From Trema orientale (lineage: Eukaryota; Streptophyta; Magnoliopsida; Rosales; Cannabaceae): a DNA stretch of 64,000 nucleotides. The translations under genes were made by a program, and so were the position numbers. The notes under the pieces were generated by a model. The model was not told the DNA's origin. It saw nothing but the letters and a program-made list of their open reading frames with translations, and searched no databases. Below are positions 23,900 to 34,889 of this stretch, in pieces; position 1 is the stretch's first letter, and each line of letters opens with the position of its first letter. The stretch is taken from assembly GCA_002914845.1 (NCBI GenBank), contig JXTC01000207.1:388921-452920 (forward strand). Reading direction: 5' to 3'.

Positions 23900-25150
23900 G
23901 AGCATCTTTATCCTTGATTTGTCTATGACGAGCCATAAATTAATGAAATCTTATAATTTTATCTACTACCATTTCTACTTCTGGAGGTGGCGCTTCCCCC
24001 GCTTCTTGAATTGGTGCATGAAGATCATATTCATCCTCGATTATCATATTATACATACTAATGCAAGCAGTCATTATATCTTGTAACACATTTTTGTTCA
24101 AAAAAATGTGCTGGTCCTACCACAACTGCCAATCGTGATTGGAGAACTTCAAAGGTACGTTCTACATCCTTTCTACATGCTTCATGTTTCGTGGAAAACT
24201 ATTTTTTCTTTTGACCTTGCGGCTGGTGAATAGTTTGCACAATAATATACTATTTTGGGTATATACTATCAACTAAATAATAACACATGTTATACTCTTT
24301 TCCTTGAATAATATAATGAGCAGGAGGAGCAATACCTTGAGCTAGATTAGAAAAAAGATGAGATGCCTCTAAGACATAGATATCATTGTTCGTATCCAGT
24401 ATATCAAAATATACGTGCCATATCCAATGATCATAGTCCGTTACAGCATCAAGAATAATAGTTGGTGACCCATTACAACCTGCATATTTTCCAGCCCATG
24501 CTATTGGATAATTTTTTCACTTCCAATGCATATAATCTAGACTGTCTAACATTCCTAGAAAACCATGTTGTCGACCAGCATGAAGTGGCCTTGCAACATC
24601 GTTACCGGTAGATGTTATTAAATATCGTTCTGCGAAGATTTCGACAATAGTACGACAAAATCTCTTCATACTTTCAATTATTGTTGACTTGCCTATTTTA
24701 ATATACTCATCCGTAGCATCTGCCGATAGACCATATGTCAACATCCGAAACACAATTGTTACTTTTTATAAATTTGATAATCCCAGTCTACTAAGTCCAT
24801 CACTTTGTTGTTGGAAATAGTTATCATAACCTTTGACTGTATCAACAATACGAAGGAACAAACTCTGGGACATTCGGTATTGTCGGTAAAACATAGCATC
24901 ATTGTAACTTGAGTTCTCAGCAAAATAGTCATTGAACAAATTGCGATCTGTGGTTTCCCTGTCACGCTGGATAACTATATGACCAAAAATCGAGCCACCA
25001 TGGGTCCCTTGATTATTTTCTTAATTAACATATTTATTGATAATTCATGTTGTTGTTAGCGATCATCCGATTTATTGCTTCTTTAGCTATATTAAGCCCT
25101 TCCATGTTATTCACGGTTACAGAATCGTCATCTTCATCCGAATAGGAAGG
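23900..25150 (-). pseudogene. Harbinger (DDE_Tnp_4) transposase relic
   Basis: Read on the minus strand from about 25000 downward, segments of the HARBI1/ALP1-like transposase appear in order: DAMFYRQYRM in one frame, then FRMLTYGLSADATDEYIKIG, GRQHGFLGMLDSLDYMHWK, AWAGKYAGCNGSPTIILDAV, DTNNDIYVLEASHLFSNLAQ, GIAPPAHYIIQGKEYNMCYY, KHEACRKDVERTFEVLQSR and DIMTACISMYNMIIEDE. Acidic residues of the DDE triad lie in the LDSLDYMHW and 'TNNDIYVLE' blocks. In-frame TGA follows MHWK, TAG follows IYPK, another TAG follows QKKK, and frameshifts occur near 24100 and 24760. The enzyme is dead. Confidence 0.85.
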
Positions 25151-25539
25151 GAAATGTGATAAAAAAGATGGACCTCCAATATTAAAATTTATTTTCAAAA
25201 TGAAGACAAGGACTAAGTTTATTTTGAAAAGACAGACAAAAAGAGAAAATGTGTTCTTTACACAAAAATTAAGGATTCTGAGTCATATCATAGTGTAGTA
25301 TGCTATTTATAACAAATCAATGAACTTATCCTATGAAGGTTTCTAATCCAATCTAACAATTATAGATGATACTGAAATCCATCCAACAATTTAGTTTGAA
25401 TTATCCAGATTTTCTTATCTGGACGTATTGGAAAAAGTGTAAAGATAATAAGATTCTTATCTTCAACTAATAAGATTCTTATCTTCAACTATTTACAAAG
25501 TTAAATTTCTTATCTGGATATATTAGAGTAGGGTCCAAT

Positions 25540-26215
25540 CTGATGAGTAATGGGGGAAGTGTAAAGCATTAAAGATTCTTATCAACAATACCATATTTTC
25601 TTTTTGACAAATATTAGGGGAACGTAAAGCTGATAAGATTCTTATCATCAACTCCAAGATTTCTTTCTGACGAGTATTAGGGGAAGGTAAAGCATTAAAG
25701 ATTCTTATCAACAATATCAAGATTTCTTTCTGACAAGTATTGGGAAAAGGTAAAGCTGATAAGATTCTTATCATTAACTCTATGATTTCTTTCTAATGAG
25801 TATTGGGAGAAGGTAAAGTATTAAAAATGCTTATCAACAATACCAAAATTTCTTTCTGACGAGTCTTGGGGGAAGGTAAAGATGATGAAATTCTTATCAT
25901 CAACTCCAAGATTTCTTTCTGATGAGTATTGGGAGAAGGCAAAGCATTTAAGATTCTTATCAACAATACCAAAATTTCTTTCTGAAAAGTATTGGGGGAA
26001 GGTAAAACATTCAAGATTCTTATCAACACTACTAAGATTTCTTTCTGACGAGTATTGAGGGAAGGTAAAGCATTCAAGATTCTTATCAATCCCACTAAGC
26101 TTTCTTTATGGTGAGTACTAGAGGAAGATAAAGTATTTAAGATTCTTATCAACACCACCAAGATTCTTTCTTACAAGTATTGGGGGAAGGTAAAGCTAAT
26201 CAAATTTTTATCAAT
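25540..26215. repeat. 63-bp minisatellite between the Harbinger ORFs
   Basis: About eleven units of 63 bp with the plan GATTCTTATCAACAATACC, AAGATTTCTTTCTGACGAG, then TATTGGGGGAAGGTAAAGC. In the left half two unit types alternate: one carries GATAAGATTCTTATC, the other TTAAAGATTCTTATC, so the higher-order period is 126 bp there. As 63 is a multiple of three, the minus strand stays open for over 100 codons; that frame is a by-product of the repeat. The array sits between the divergent ORFs, where their promoters should lie. Confidence 0.85.
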
Positions 26216-26410
26216 ACTTCACCAATGTTACTTTCTTAACTGGATGTATTAGAACAAGTGTCTCTCTTACGAGTTTCTTTTTTTGCTATAAATAATGATT
26301 ATGAATTCTATTTCATTCCATCATCTTTTGAAAAAAAAATTATTCAAAACACAACTTCTTATTTTCTTTAAACCATTTATGTTCTCTAAACATCTACTTG
26401 TTGAAAGAAA

Positions 26411-28640
26411 ATGAGTACTCAATCTTCTAGTTATACTATTGATAAAGATGTGCCTCTTTATCAAGTTTATTTAGATATTTCTCAAGATCCTATTATGAGT
26501 AGGTACCAGTTTATAGATCATTTTTGGTCTCGTGTGGATGTAAGGTATAATAAAGCAAGAAAATAGAGTCTCGTCCCAAAAGATTGGTACAATCTTGAAT
26601 TCAAACTATAATTAGTGAAGTAAAGAAACTGAATGGGTGCCTAAAGCAAGTAGAGAATATGAATCCGAGTGGTGCTTCGGAATAAGACATTGTGAGTATT
26701 TATTAAACTAATTTTTTATAGTATTACTATTAGTCTGAATATTTAACCTTATGTTCATAATAATTTGCAGTTAGTACAAGCAAACGAGTTATTCATGCAA
26801 GATCCGAAGTTCAAAAAAGGATTCAAATTTGACCATGTTTGGAATATGGTTAAGGATTTTGAAAAATTCAGAGAACATGTCCCCACTGTAAGACAAGCTG
26901 CCCGAAGTAAAACTGTGAAGTACGACTCATCACAGTCAGATCATCCTACTCCTAAATCTCCTATATCAGCATCTTCTGTGTTGTCATCATTATCTCCTGG
27001 TCTGTTATCAACTTACCAAATATAAATATATCCTAATTATCCTAGCATAGCAATAAGAAAGGGTCAATCCCACAAAGAACCGATTATAACAAATCAAATC
27101 CTAATTATTTCTATTAATTATACGGGGGATTTCAAATTCAATTAAAACACAAAACAAACTAAAGCTAAGAATATCAAATAGACACAAGCTAAGAACATGT
27201 ATCCACTACTAACCATTTATCAATCCTAACTTTTTGAACCCTACCATTACCATTCTATTGAGGCTATTGACCTAAGCTAACCCATAAACACAGCACTAAC
27301 CTATTTCCTTTTAATATATTAAGCAAATGCCCTAATCTTCTTATTAAACTATTGACAAACACATAATTTAATAAGAGCATTAAATTCCAAGGATTAAGTC
27401 AATATAAATTTAAGAACCTATGAATACATATCATCTTAATTCATGACAAAATTTCCATCCCAGATTTAGCAAACACTCAAACCTAGATTCTAGCAACATA
27501 TAACTCATATATATCATTTAGTTGGCCACCCAAATAATAGATGTAACTATAATTATAATTAAAAAACAGGAAAATAAGAACAACCTCAATATATTGAATG
27601 GTAAACATAGATTCATAAAGTAAAGGTATTGACTATAGATGGCTAGATTTTTAACAAACTCTTAGCTAAATAATAAAACTAGCCTAACATAGTAATGGAA
27701 TTAAAAAACATAGGAAACAAAGGAAATTGATACGGAAATACTTAGGAATAGGACGGAATGTCTAGATGAAAACCTCCCAATCACACATCGCCTTAATCTC
27801 CTTCTCCCCTTTTCTCTCTCTAAGCACTCCAAGCACTCTAGGCTGAATTTCTCTCTTAATCTCTCACTTGGGTTCCTCAAAATCTGACCTAGAGTTGCCC
27901 TTTTATAAGCCATAACTCGTTCATGGCATTCTTGTAATTAATTAGGCAAGTTGGAGACCTAGAAGCACTTAAATACATCAAAAATGCTGTGCGTACGGAC
28001 TACTAGTGCCGCGTTCTCGGGACTTAGCGCATGGGTGCTGAGTTTTTGCTTATTTTTGTTCTCTTCAGCACGCCAGTACCGCGGCACTTGAGGCCCAGAG
28101 CCACAACGCTAGACCCTAATTAGCATGGTTTTATTTTCCTTCAAGTTTTTGTCCTGTTTTCATCCCGGTTTTGTTCCTTTATCTCATTTTTCACCAAAAA
28201 CACCTAAAAAATACGAAAACAACTAAAATTAGACTAGAAATATAAATAAACTAATAAATATGACATAAATTAATAACCGAAATAATTATAAAAATGACAT
28301 CCATCATCTCCCAAGTTTGATGATGACGATTTTGGTGGTACTTCTTCTCAGCGACCCATTGGGGTAAAGAAAGCTAAATTAAAAAGAAAAAATGGTGAAC
28401 AAATGAAATCTACCTTGAATGCCATCAAATAAGATAATCAACGACTTATGGAGATGTTAGAAAGGCAAGCACAAATGGATATCCAGCGACAGAATTTGGC
28501 CTACAAAGAAAGGAGAGAAGAAATTAAAATTTTATTTCGAGATTTAAATTCTAAAGTTGATCAAAACTTACATGAGTATGTGCGAGCTAAATAAGCAAGA
28601 ATATTACAAAAAAGAGCTCAAGAACAACAACAACAATAAG
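26411..28640 (+). pseudogene. Harbinger ORF1 (Myb-like/NAM-associated) relic
   Basis: The ATG at 26411 opens a frame with QVYLDISQDPIMSRYQFIDH and FWSRVDVRYNKARK, then a TAG. The same protein goes on through further stops (SRPKRLVQS, KKLNGCLKQVENMNPSGASE) to a donor at about 26690. An acceptor at about 26770 starts LVQANELFMQDPKFKKGFKF and DHVWNMVKDFEKF. After SSLSP the reading is broken by a 1.3-kb insertion and resumes at 28312 with KFDDDDFGGTSSQRPIG, KKAKLKRK and a coiled-coil-like RLMEMLERQAQMDIQRQNLA. This is the DNA-binding partner protein of PIF/Harbinger elements, resembling plant Myb-like proteins with a NAM-associated C-terminal region. It is not functional. Confidence 0.85.
26998..28306. 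mobile_element. 1.3-kb solo LTR in Harbinger ORF1
   Basis: A 1309-bp insert that begins TGGTCTGTTATC and ends GACATCCATCA, so it has the TG...CA ends of an LTR. It is flanked by a 5-bp direct repeat TCTCC (26993-26997 and 28307-28311). Removing it and one TCTCC restores the ORF1 reading from SLSP to KFDDDD. It includes the phrase AAAGGGTCAATCCCACAAAG, which I recognise as common in plant repeats. No polyprotein, primer-binding site or second LTR is present. Confidence 0.7.
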
Positions 28641-29229
28641 CATGTTCTTCTTTTGCCACAAATACTTTCGGCCAATATTTTAAGGATATTGGAAGATCTG
28701 GAACCGATCTACCTGAATACTGATTATCGCTCCAATTTATATATTAGTATTGCGTTATATTTATTTTACATTATATTTAGTATTCGAGTTTAATTTAATG
28801 TTATGTAATCTTAATGTCGAGTGCTCGAGTTTATGTTACTGCATCATATGTATAATACATTCTATATTTTGCATTAGTTTGAATATTGTGTGATTTTAAT
28901 GTTTAGAAGATGGAATTTATGTAATGGTATTATTTTATATATACATATATTTTGCATTATGTTTAGTGTTCCAATAGTTTTAATATTATGTCATTTTATT
29001 TAATTTCCGTTTATAGGTTTCATGTCTTTGCATTGTAAATTGATATTTTATATTATTAACATATGAAATTTACTCCATATAAATTTAATCATGAAAGAAT
29101 AATAAAGATATGGGACATAAAAAGGAACATTTTTAGTTCTTGGTAGCAAAGTTATTAATTTTGGCAAAAACTATGCAAATAAGTTCAAAACTAAAAAAAT
29201 ATACTTCATTTCAAACTGGCGTCCAAATA

Positions 29230-29312
29230 AAGGTTAATTCTGCCTTTATTCCAAACTAAAAAAATAAGTTCAAAGTTATCGTCCTTTTGCAAATAAAGGC
29301 AGAATTAACCTT
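29230..29312. repeat. 21-bp perfect inverted repeat and adjacent hairpin
   Basis: The 21 bases at 29230-29250 are the exact reverse complement of 29292-29312, with a 41-bp loop. Just downstream, GGCGCTGGG and CCCAGCGCC (29334-29363) form a second, GC-rich stem of 9 bp. Both may belong to the right end of the Harbinger element or to a small MITE inserted there. Confidence 0.75.
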
Positions 29313-29520
29313 CGTCAAAATGGCGTCCAAAAATGGCGCTGGGTCGGGCCAGCTCCCAGCGCCAGAAGCCACTTTTCCACGCTATTTTAGCGTGCCTTGG
29401 AGACGGCCTTAACTCTAAAGCCAGAGCACTAAGTAGGACGATACGGCTCCCTCGGACGGAATAGGACGTCAGTTTCACATACTTGTGACTTGTGAGGAGT
29501 TTGTATGGTCCAATATTTTA

Positions 29521-29524
29521 TTAC

Positions 29525-29558
<34 letters not shown>
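29521..29558. repeat. (ATT)n microsatellite
   Basis: An ATT/TTA triplet run of about 12 units, roughly 190 bp upstream of the KDSB start codon. It probably lies in the promoter and is likely to vary in length between individuals. Confidence 0.9.
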
Positions 29559-29748
29559 TATTAATAATCCAATCCATCTTTAATTAAAAACCTTATTAAT
29601 AATTTTCACACTCCTCAGTCCCAGCCACCGCAACAACAAAAAAAGGTCTTATTTTTTCACACACTGTTCTGAGTCTTCCATTTCATACTCTGCTCTGCTT
29701 GCCCAGAATTCCCAGACTCGAATTGTGCCAATTTTGAGGCACTAAGCC

Positions 29749-32700
29749 ATGTCGACCCGTTCCTCGTCGTCTTCATCTTCGTCTGGATGTTCGAGCAATA
29801 CCATTGCGTGGATCGGTTATGGCATAGCAGCGGTTGCAGCTGCAGCAATCGGGGCCCGCTTCTATCTGGGTCGATCGAGTAAGTTCCGAAGCCGGGTCGT
29901 TGGCATCATTCCCGCCCGTTTTGCTTCCTCCCGCTTTGAGGGCAAGCCTTTGGTTCACATTCTTGGCAAGCCTATGATCCAGGTACCCTTTAGTTATGAT
30001 CTCTGTGATCCAAATCTTTTACCTAGGCTTTTTGCCCCTCAGTTTACGAATTTCTGTGATTTGGTGAAGTTTTATTATAGTGTTGGTGTCAAATTTGAAA
30101 TGGGTTCTTTTTAGTTTGGAGTAAAGAGTAATGGGCAATGCATTTTGAATTTGGTACCCTTGTTATAGCTTTATCAACTTAGAGGCTGTTTTTTTTTGGG
30201 AATTTATCAAGTGGAAAAATTAATTGTTTGTTCTTAAGTGAACTTCCTTATACCATTTTGTGGATTCAGTAGCATAGATCTAAGAGGATGTCTTCTAAGC
30301 TCTCATATTCAGAACATTATAATTGGTGGGCATTTTGTTCTGTCAGTTTTGACTTTTATAGTTTGAGGCACACATTTTCTTGGTTTTTGAAGTTCTAGAC
30401 AAGTTTAATCACTTCTTGAGTTCGTTTTATGCAGAGAACATGGGAAAGGGCAAAGCTTGCGAGTTCACTGGATCATATTGGTATGTCGAAACCCTTTGCT
30501 TTATGCATCATAGTCAATGTTTTTGTACGATATTTCGGGGTCAAGCTCAAAGTGGTTTATTTTGATAGAAGTTTCAGAGATGTTAATGCATTAGCCAACT
30601 TGTGTTTGTGGCTGGGTGACCTTTTAAGTGTTTTGTTTTTGACACTTACTGTTGTAGAATCAGACCTCCCTATAATTGGTTCGGCTAGTACAAGTTCTAT
30701 TTTTTATATGCTGGTATCTTACTTCGTACTCTAGAGAGATTTCTTAGTTTTACTGAGGTTGAACAACTTTCCTCACCTATTGGAAAGAAACTTCAAACTT
30801 GAGAGTACCAAAGAGAGTTTTGTCATGTTTGTGACAAGGTTTTGACATAATTCTTGTTTACCTTTCCTTTCATCTAATCTCTCTTTCTGTCTGTCTCTTA
30901 GTATCATTTTGATATGGAGATTCTATTTTTATGCAGTTGTGGCTACGGATGATGAAAAGATCGCAGAATGCTGCCGAGGCTTTGGTGCTGATGTCATAAT
31001 GACCTCAGTATCTTGCCGAAATGGTCAATATCTTGCTTTAATTTGAATGCAAATTTTGATATTTTAGTTGGATTTTTTTGACAGTTTGATAGGACCCAGT
31101 GGTATAATCACAGGTTATAAGAGAATAGAAATAGAGGAAATTGAGATAATAAGACTACTGATATATTGAAAATATGGTAGAAGAAGAAGATACAATGACT
31201 CTAGGCATTCGAGAGGCCTAGAACTCTCCCATGGAGCTCAGCTCCAAGAACCCCTTTTCACTAATTACCCGATACCCCCCCTCTCGTTGACCCCACAAAC
31301 CCCTATGTGTCCTGCCCGTATTCTTCTCTTTCCACTAACAGATTTTCCCCAAAAGACCCCACCTAACAAACTAACAAAATACCCAACAGCAGGCTTAAGC
31401 ATCCATATCTTGGTTTTCACATGCCTGGTGTTTTGGGGTCTATCACAGTTAACATGTACTTTCCTACCCTTGTAGGTACTGAGCGTTGCAATGAAGCAGT
31501 TCAGAAGCTTGATAAGAAGTATGATATAGTTGTCAACATTCAGGGTGATGAGCCTCTTCTTGAACCTGAGATAATAGATGGGATCGTTAAAGCTTTGCAG
31601 GTATTTGTCCTCTTTCTTTTGCAGTCTTATGCTTCTTGATATTTTAGAGCTGTTTCTTGAACAAAGAATTCATGTTGTACTCAGTTGAGTTTTCCAGTAC
31701 AAGTCTACTATTATTGTTATTATTTCTAGTACGTCTACTATTATTGTTAGTAGTAGTCGTTCCAAAGCCAGTAGTTCCAACCAAGTCAGCGACGCGAAGC
31801 GAGGGATAAATATCTTTGTTATTAGAAAGCAAGTCTGCCCCACGATTATAGTTCTGCTCTTTCTGTTGAAAGCAAGCCGCCGGCAGGCAGTATTTATTCA
31901 AAAATTGTTGCTGAAGCCTTCGATTCTTCCTTAGATGAAGCAGTTGAGAGGTCAATGGAAAAGGTACCATACCAACGGGGATATCTCAATCGAAGTCTCC
32001 AAATCGAGAAACGTTCTAATTGCCGTTAAATCATCGTTTTAAGCTGCATTCTGCTGATTAGATAGTCAATTCTCCAGATGTAAGATGACGCCCACTTTTT
32101 TTAGTAAATGGATGAATTATTCCATTTTTAATGGACAAATGTGTAAAATTGAATCTTGAACCAGATGAAGCATGGCGAGTCGCACATTGTTTAGATTAAA
32201 TTCAAATAGAACTAGAATTTCATTTGTCTTTCTCTATTATACCTTGCCCTGTCTTTGATTTATTTCCTTCTGTTCATATGGGAACTTATTTTGTCAGGAA
32301 GCACCTGATGCAGTGTTTAGCACTGCAGTTACGCCTTTGAAACCAGAAGATGCATTTGATCCGAACAGAGTAAAATGTGTGATGGACAATTGTGGTTATG
32401 CAATCTACTTCTCGAGGGGCTTGATTCCATATAACAAGTGAGATTATGCTTTCTCGCAATTGTTCCATCTTTTTCAATCGATTGCTTCTAGAAATTACTG
32501 TGCATGGTTAAAGAAGCCGTGTTATCAAGTGCCTAGTGGGACTTAAATTTGTCCACATTTAACACAGGTCAGGGAAGGTCAATCCAAAGTTTCCATATTT
32601 TCTTCATCTTGGCATTCAGGTACCAAATTGACAATTTTCCTGTCATAATTAAATATTAGTGGTAGCAAGGTTCTGGTAGAACATTATGCAGGTTACCTTC

Positions 32701-33352
32701 ATTTTTCTTGTGACTACATCGCTCTTTGTTTCACATGTCAACCAGAGCTATGATACCAAGTTTCTCAAGATATATCCGGAGCTTGAACCTACTCCACTGC
32801 AACTAGAAGAGGATCTGGAGCAGCTCAAAGTCCTCGAAAATGGGTACAAAATGAAGGTATAGCGAGGTTTTTACTTATTGAGTTGTCTAAAATCCAGTTT
32901 ATTTCTAAAGCTAAGTACTTAAAAGAGTTAATATTTTCCATTTTGATTTTCTGATCGAGACTGGTTTAGTTGTCAAGAAACTTGGAAAAGGGCAGTAAAT
33001 CTATGTTGAACTGGTGTAGCACCAGTACGTCAATTCAGAATATGTTTAAACATATAACCGATTACGTTCATGGGATTTCAAAAGTGACCCCGCACACAAC
33101 AAAGGAAAAAGAATACAATATCATTAGATCTGTTCATATGCTAATTACTTAATATGGGAATCATGGGTACTCTAAAAAGTTGTAAAATAATGAATGTAGA
33201 AGAAAAAAATTTAAAGAATGAGATTGATCATATCTTTTTCTTGCTAATTTTTTTTGCAGGTGATTAAGGTTGACCATGAGGCCCATGGCGTTGACATTCC
33301 AGAAGATGTCGAGAAGATAGAATCTCTAATGCGCGAGAAGAACTTGTCCTAG
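29749..33352 (+). CDS. KDSB: CMP-KDO synthetase (3-deoxy-manno-octulosonate cytidylyltransferase)
   Basis: Activates KDO with CTP to CMP-KDO, the donor used for rhamnogalacturonan II in the pectic cell wall. Eight exons join in phase to 295 residues: 29749-29982, 30435-30480, 30937-31023, 31476-31600, 32298-32437, 32568-32619, 32746-32856 and 33260-33352. The nucleotide-binding start is GIIPARFASSRFEGKPL (residues 52-68). Further family blocks are VVATDDEKI, SCRNGTERCNEAV, VVNIQGDEPLLEPEIIDG, GYAIYFSRGLIP, FLHLGIQSYDTKFLKIYPEL and DHEAHGVDIPEDVEKIE. Residues 19-40 (IAWIGYGIAAVAAAAIGARF and on) form a membrane segment after a Ser-rich head, as in plant enzymes, which are membrane-anchored and reported in mitochondria. 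The length agrees with the ~290 residues of known plant KDSB. Introns 3 and 4 carry insertions. Confidence 0.95.
31087..31445. mobile_element. 359-bp solo LTR in KDSB intron 3
   Basis: The insert starts TGATAGGACCC and ends GGGTCTATCA, so it has TG...CA ends inside a short inverted repeat. It is flanked by the 5-bp repeat CAGTT (31082-31086 and 31446-31450). No coding content. It ends only 30 bp before exon 4, so the branch point used today must lie within the LTR or in those 30 bases. Confidence 0.7.
31690..32090. other. foreign-looking segment in KDSB intron 4
   Basis: Within intron 4 (31601-32297) this stretch is richer in GC than the surrounding intron and holds phrases such as CAGCGACGCGAAGCGAGGGA and AAGCAAGCCGCCGGCAGGCAG. 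Such wording recalls plant mitochondrial DNA. An open frame runs on the minus strand for 108 codons, but I do not recognise a protein. It may be a nuclear copy of organelle DNA or a fragment of a repeat. Confidence 0.3.
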
Positions 33353-34445
33353 TTAGTAGATAGCTAATCACATATTAAAAAACACACAATCAAATTGGTC
33401 CATTTAAACTTTGATTATTAGTGGCTCGATGCTTTCAAGCCAATTATCTGTTTCACAGGGTAAGTAAGGGAATACAAGAGTAGTTGACATTTTTTTATTT
33501 TTGTTTGTTACTTTTTCCAGCCGGCAGCCTAAATTTTTAGAGTTCCATTCTTTTATTCATTGTCCTTTAAGAGTGTTCTGTATCCCATATGAGTTTGTTT
33601 TTTGTTTTCTATAGTATTTATTTGTACTATTCTTGTTGAACTTTGGAGAAATATCATTTGTTTTCCTCTCTCTGTTGTCATGAAATTCTTTTACAAGTGA
33701 GATAAAAAAAGGTTAGTTCTACATTATCTAACATGAGTAGTGTTATAGTCACGTATCTGATCAATCCAAGTCCTACATTATCTACTGTCTGAGCCACCCT
33801 ATTCGAGCGCTGTGATAGCACAAGGCCCACTTTATTAATGTTATGTAAAATGAGGTTGCTATAAAAGGACTCAAACTATAGTTGTTGCATTCACATAGGC
33901 TTATAAAATCTATTAGGTTTTGTTTTGTGGTTTGTTTTTGGTTTTTTTCAAAGAATATAGATGACTAACTGAGAATTGTGACTAGCTTTACTTTTTTATT
34001 GCTGTGGGTATATTGTTCAATACTACATGATGAGTCAATCTGTTCCTCAATCTATTCCTTGAGTAATTCTAATTAATAAATTGGATCCCACGTAGGTCTT
34101 ATCTGAAATGTAAATGTAATAAGTTGGATCTTACATAGTCTACACTTGAAGTGTAACTATAATTAATCAGAAATAGACTGACATATTATGTGTTGTTGGG
34201 CATTATATGATGTCTCATAATATTGCTCGAAAAGAAATATAGAGTAAAACTTAAAATAGATGCAGGATCCCAAGTCTGATTCATTTGCTCTTGTATTTTT
34301 CTTTTATTCATTTATTTTGTGCCAAGGCTTTGGTTTTTATTAGAAATTGAATTGATGAAAGGTTAATCAAGCCTATTTATATTTTTTCTTTTCTTAAATA
34401 GATAATAATTTGACAGCCTACAGAGCAAATTTTCTGTTTCTATAC
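33353..34445. other. 3'UTR and intergenic spacer
   Basis: Begins with the KDSB 3'UTR. Around 33765-33880 there is a phrase of the type AAGTCCTACATTATCTAC with a TATA-like CTATAAAAGG at 33860, reminiscent of an LTR or promoter, but it has no gene behind it. Nothing else was recognised. Confidence 0.4.
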
Positions 34446-34450
34446 ATTAA

Positions 34451-34700
34451 AAAAAAAAGGTGCACCCAAGCTTGTTTAACTTATTATTAAGAAAAAAAAG
34501 GTGTACCCAAGCTTGTTTAACTTATTATTAAAATTTTTTTTTTTTTTTACTGCCTAGATAATAAATAACTTTTTTTTTATTAAATAGGCTTAATTAATGA
34601 CTTCCACTTATTATAAAGTAAAGAAAAATACCAACTATTACCTTTTTTTTTTTTTGTTAAGTAGGCTTAACTAATAATTTCCTATTATTATAAAGTAAAG
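34451..34700. repeat. short tandem duplications (41 bp and ~77 bp)
   Basis: CCCAAGCTTGTTTAACTTA occurs twice with a period of 41 bp (34459 and 34500). Further on, a block with TAGGCTTAA...TAATxATTTCCxxTTATTATAAAG, then AAAGAAAAA, occurs twice about 77 bp apart (near 34586 and 34663), each after a poly(T) run. The second copy forms the target of the MITE at 34706. Confidence 0.75.
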
Positions 34701-34705
34701 AAAAA

Positions 34706-34877
34706 GGGGATGGCTACGGTAGGGGCGTCCCTACGTAGGGTCATGCCTTAATTATCGTTGGATGGGAATCTGTGGGGAATAACGGAAATTTGTGGAGAAT
34801 CTATTTATATACAGATTCCCATCCAACGGTGAATAGACAGGGCCCTACGTAGGGGCGCCCCTACTGTAGACGCGCCC
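34706..34877. mobile_element. palindromic Mutator-like MITE, copy 1
   Basis: A 172-bp element that starts GGGGATGGCTACGGTAGGGG and ends, reversed, GGGCGCGTCTACAGTAGGGG; both arms go on to CCCTACGTAGGG. Inside, CGTTGGATGGGAATCTGT and ACAGATTCCCATCCAACG form a second perfect inverted repeat, so almost the whole element folds into one hairpin. It is flanked by a perfect 9-bp direct repeat AAAGAAAAA (34697-34705, 34878-34886), the target length of Mutator-like elements. A copy about 97% alike is at 55603-55774. Confidence 0.88.
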
Positions 34878-34889
34878 AAAGAAAAATAT

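Larger units (their letters stand above)
23395..29412. mobile_element. decayed PIF/Harbinger-type DNA transposon
   Basis: Two diverging ORF relics, a transposase on the minus strand (about 23900-25150) and a Myb-like ORF on the plus strand (26411-28640), are the pair expected of plant PIF/Harbinger elements. They are separated by a 63-bp minisatellite, and the second ORF is split by a solo LTR. Possible ends are GGTATCTCCAATCCACTCC near 23400 and, reversed, GGCCGTCTCCAAGGCACGC near 29412, which share TCTCCAA. The ends and the 3-bp target duplication are not certain. With stops and shifts in both ORFs the element cannot be active on its own. Confidence 0.7.

Noticed and set aside
25523-26161. 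Long open frames on the minus strand (83 and 122 codons) with a repeated ALPSPNTRQKEIL unit
   Set aside because: They come from the 63-bp minisatellite, whose period is a multiple of three. No start context, codon bias or flanking exons support a protein.
25540-26215. CRISPR-like array
   Set aside because: The units are contiguous 63-bp repeats without unique spacers, in a plant genome; it is a minisatellite.
33765-33880. Possible small nuclear RNA promoter (AAGTCCTACATTATC with a TATA-like element)
   Set aside because: The upstream-element match is poor and no snRNA-like sequence follows at the required distance.
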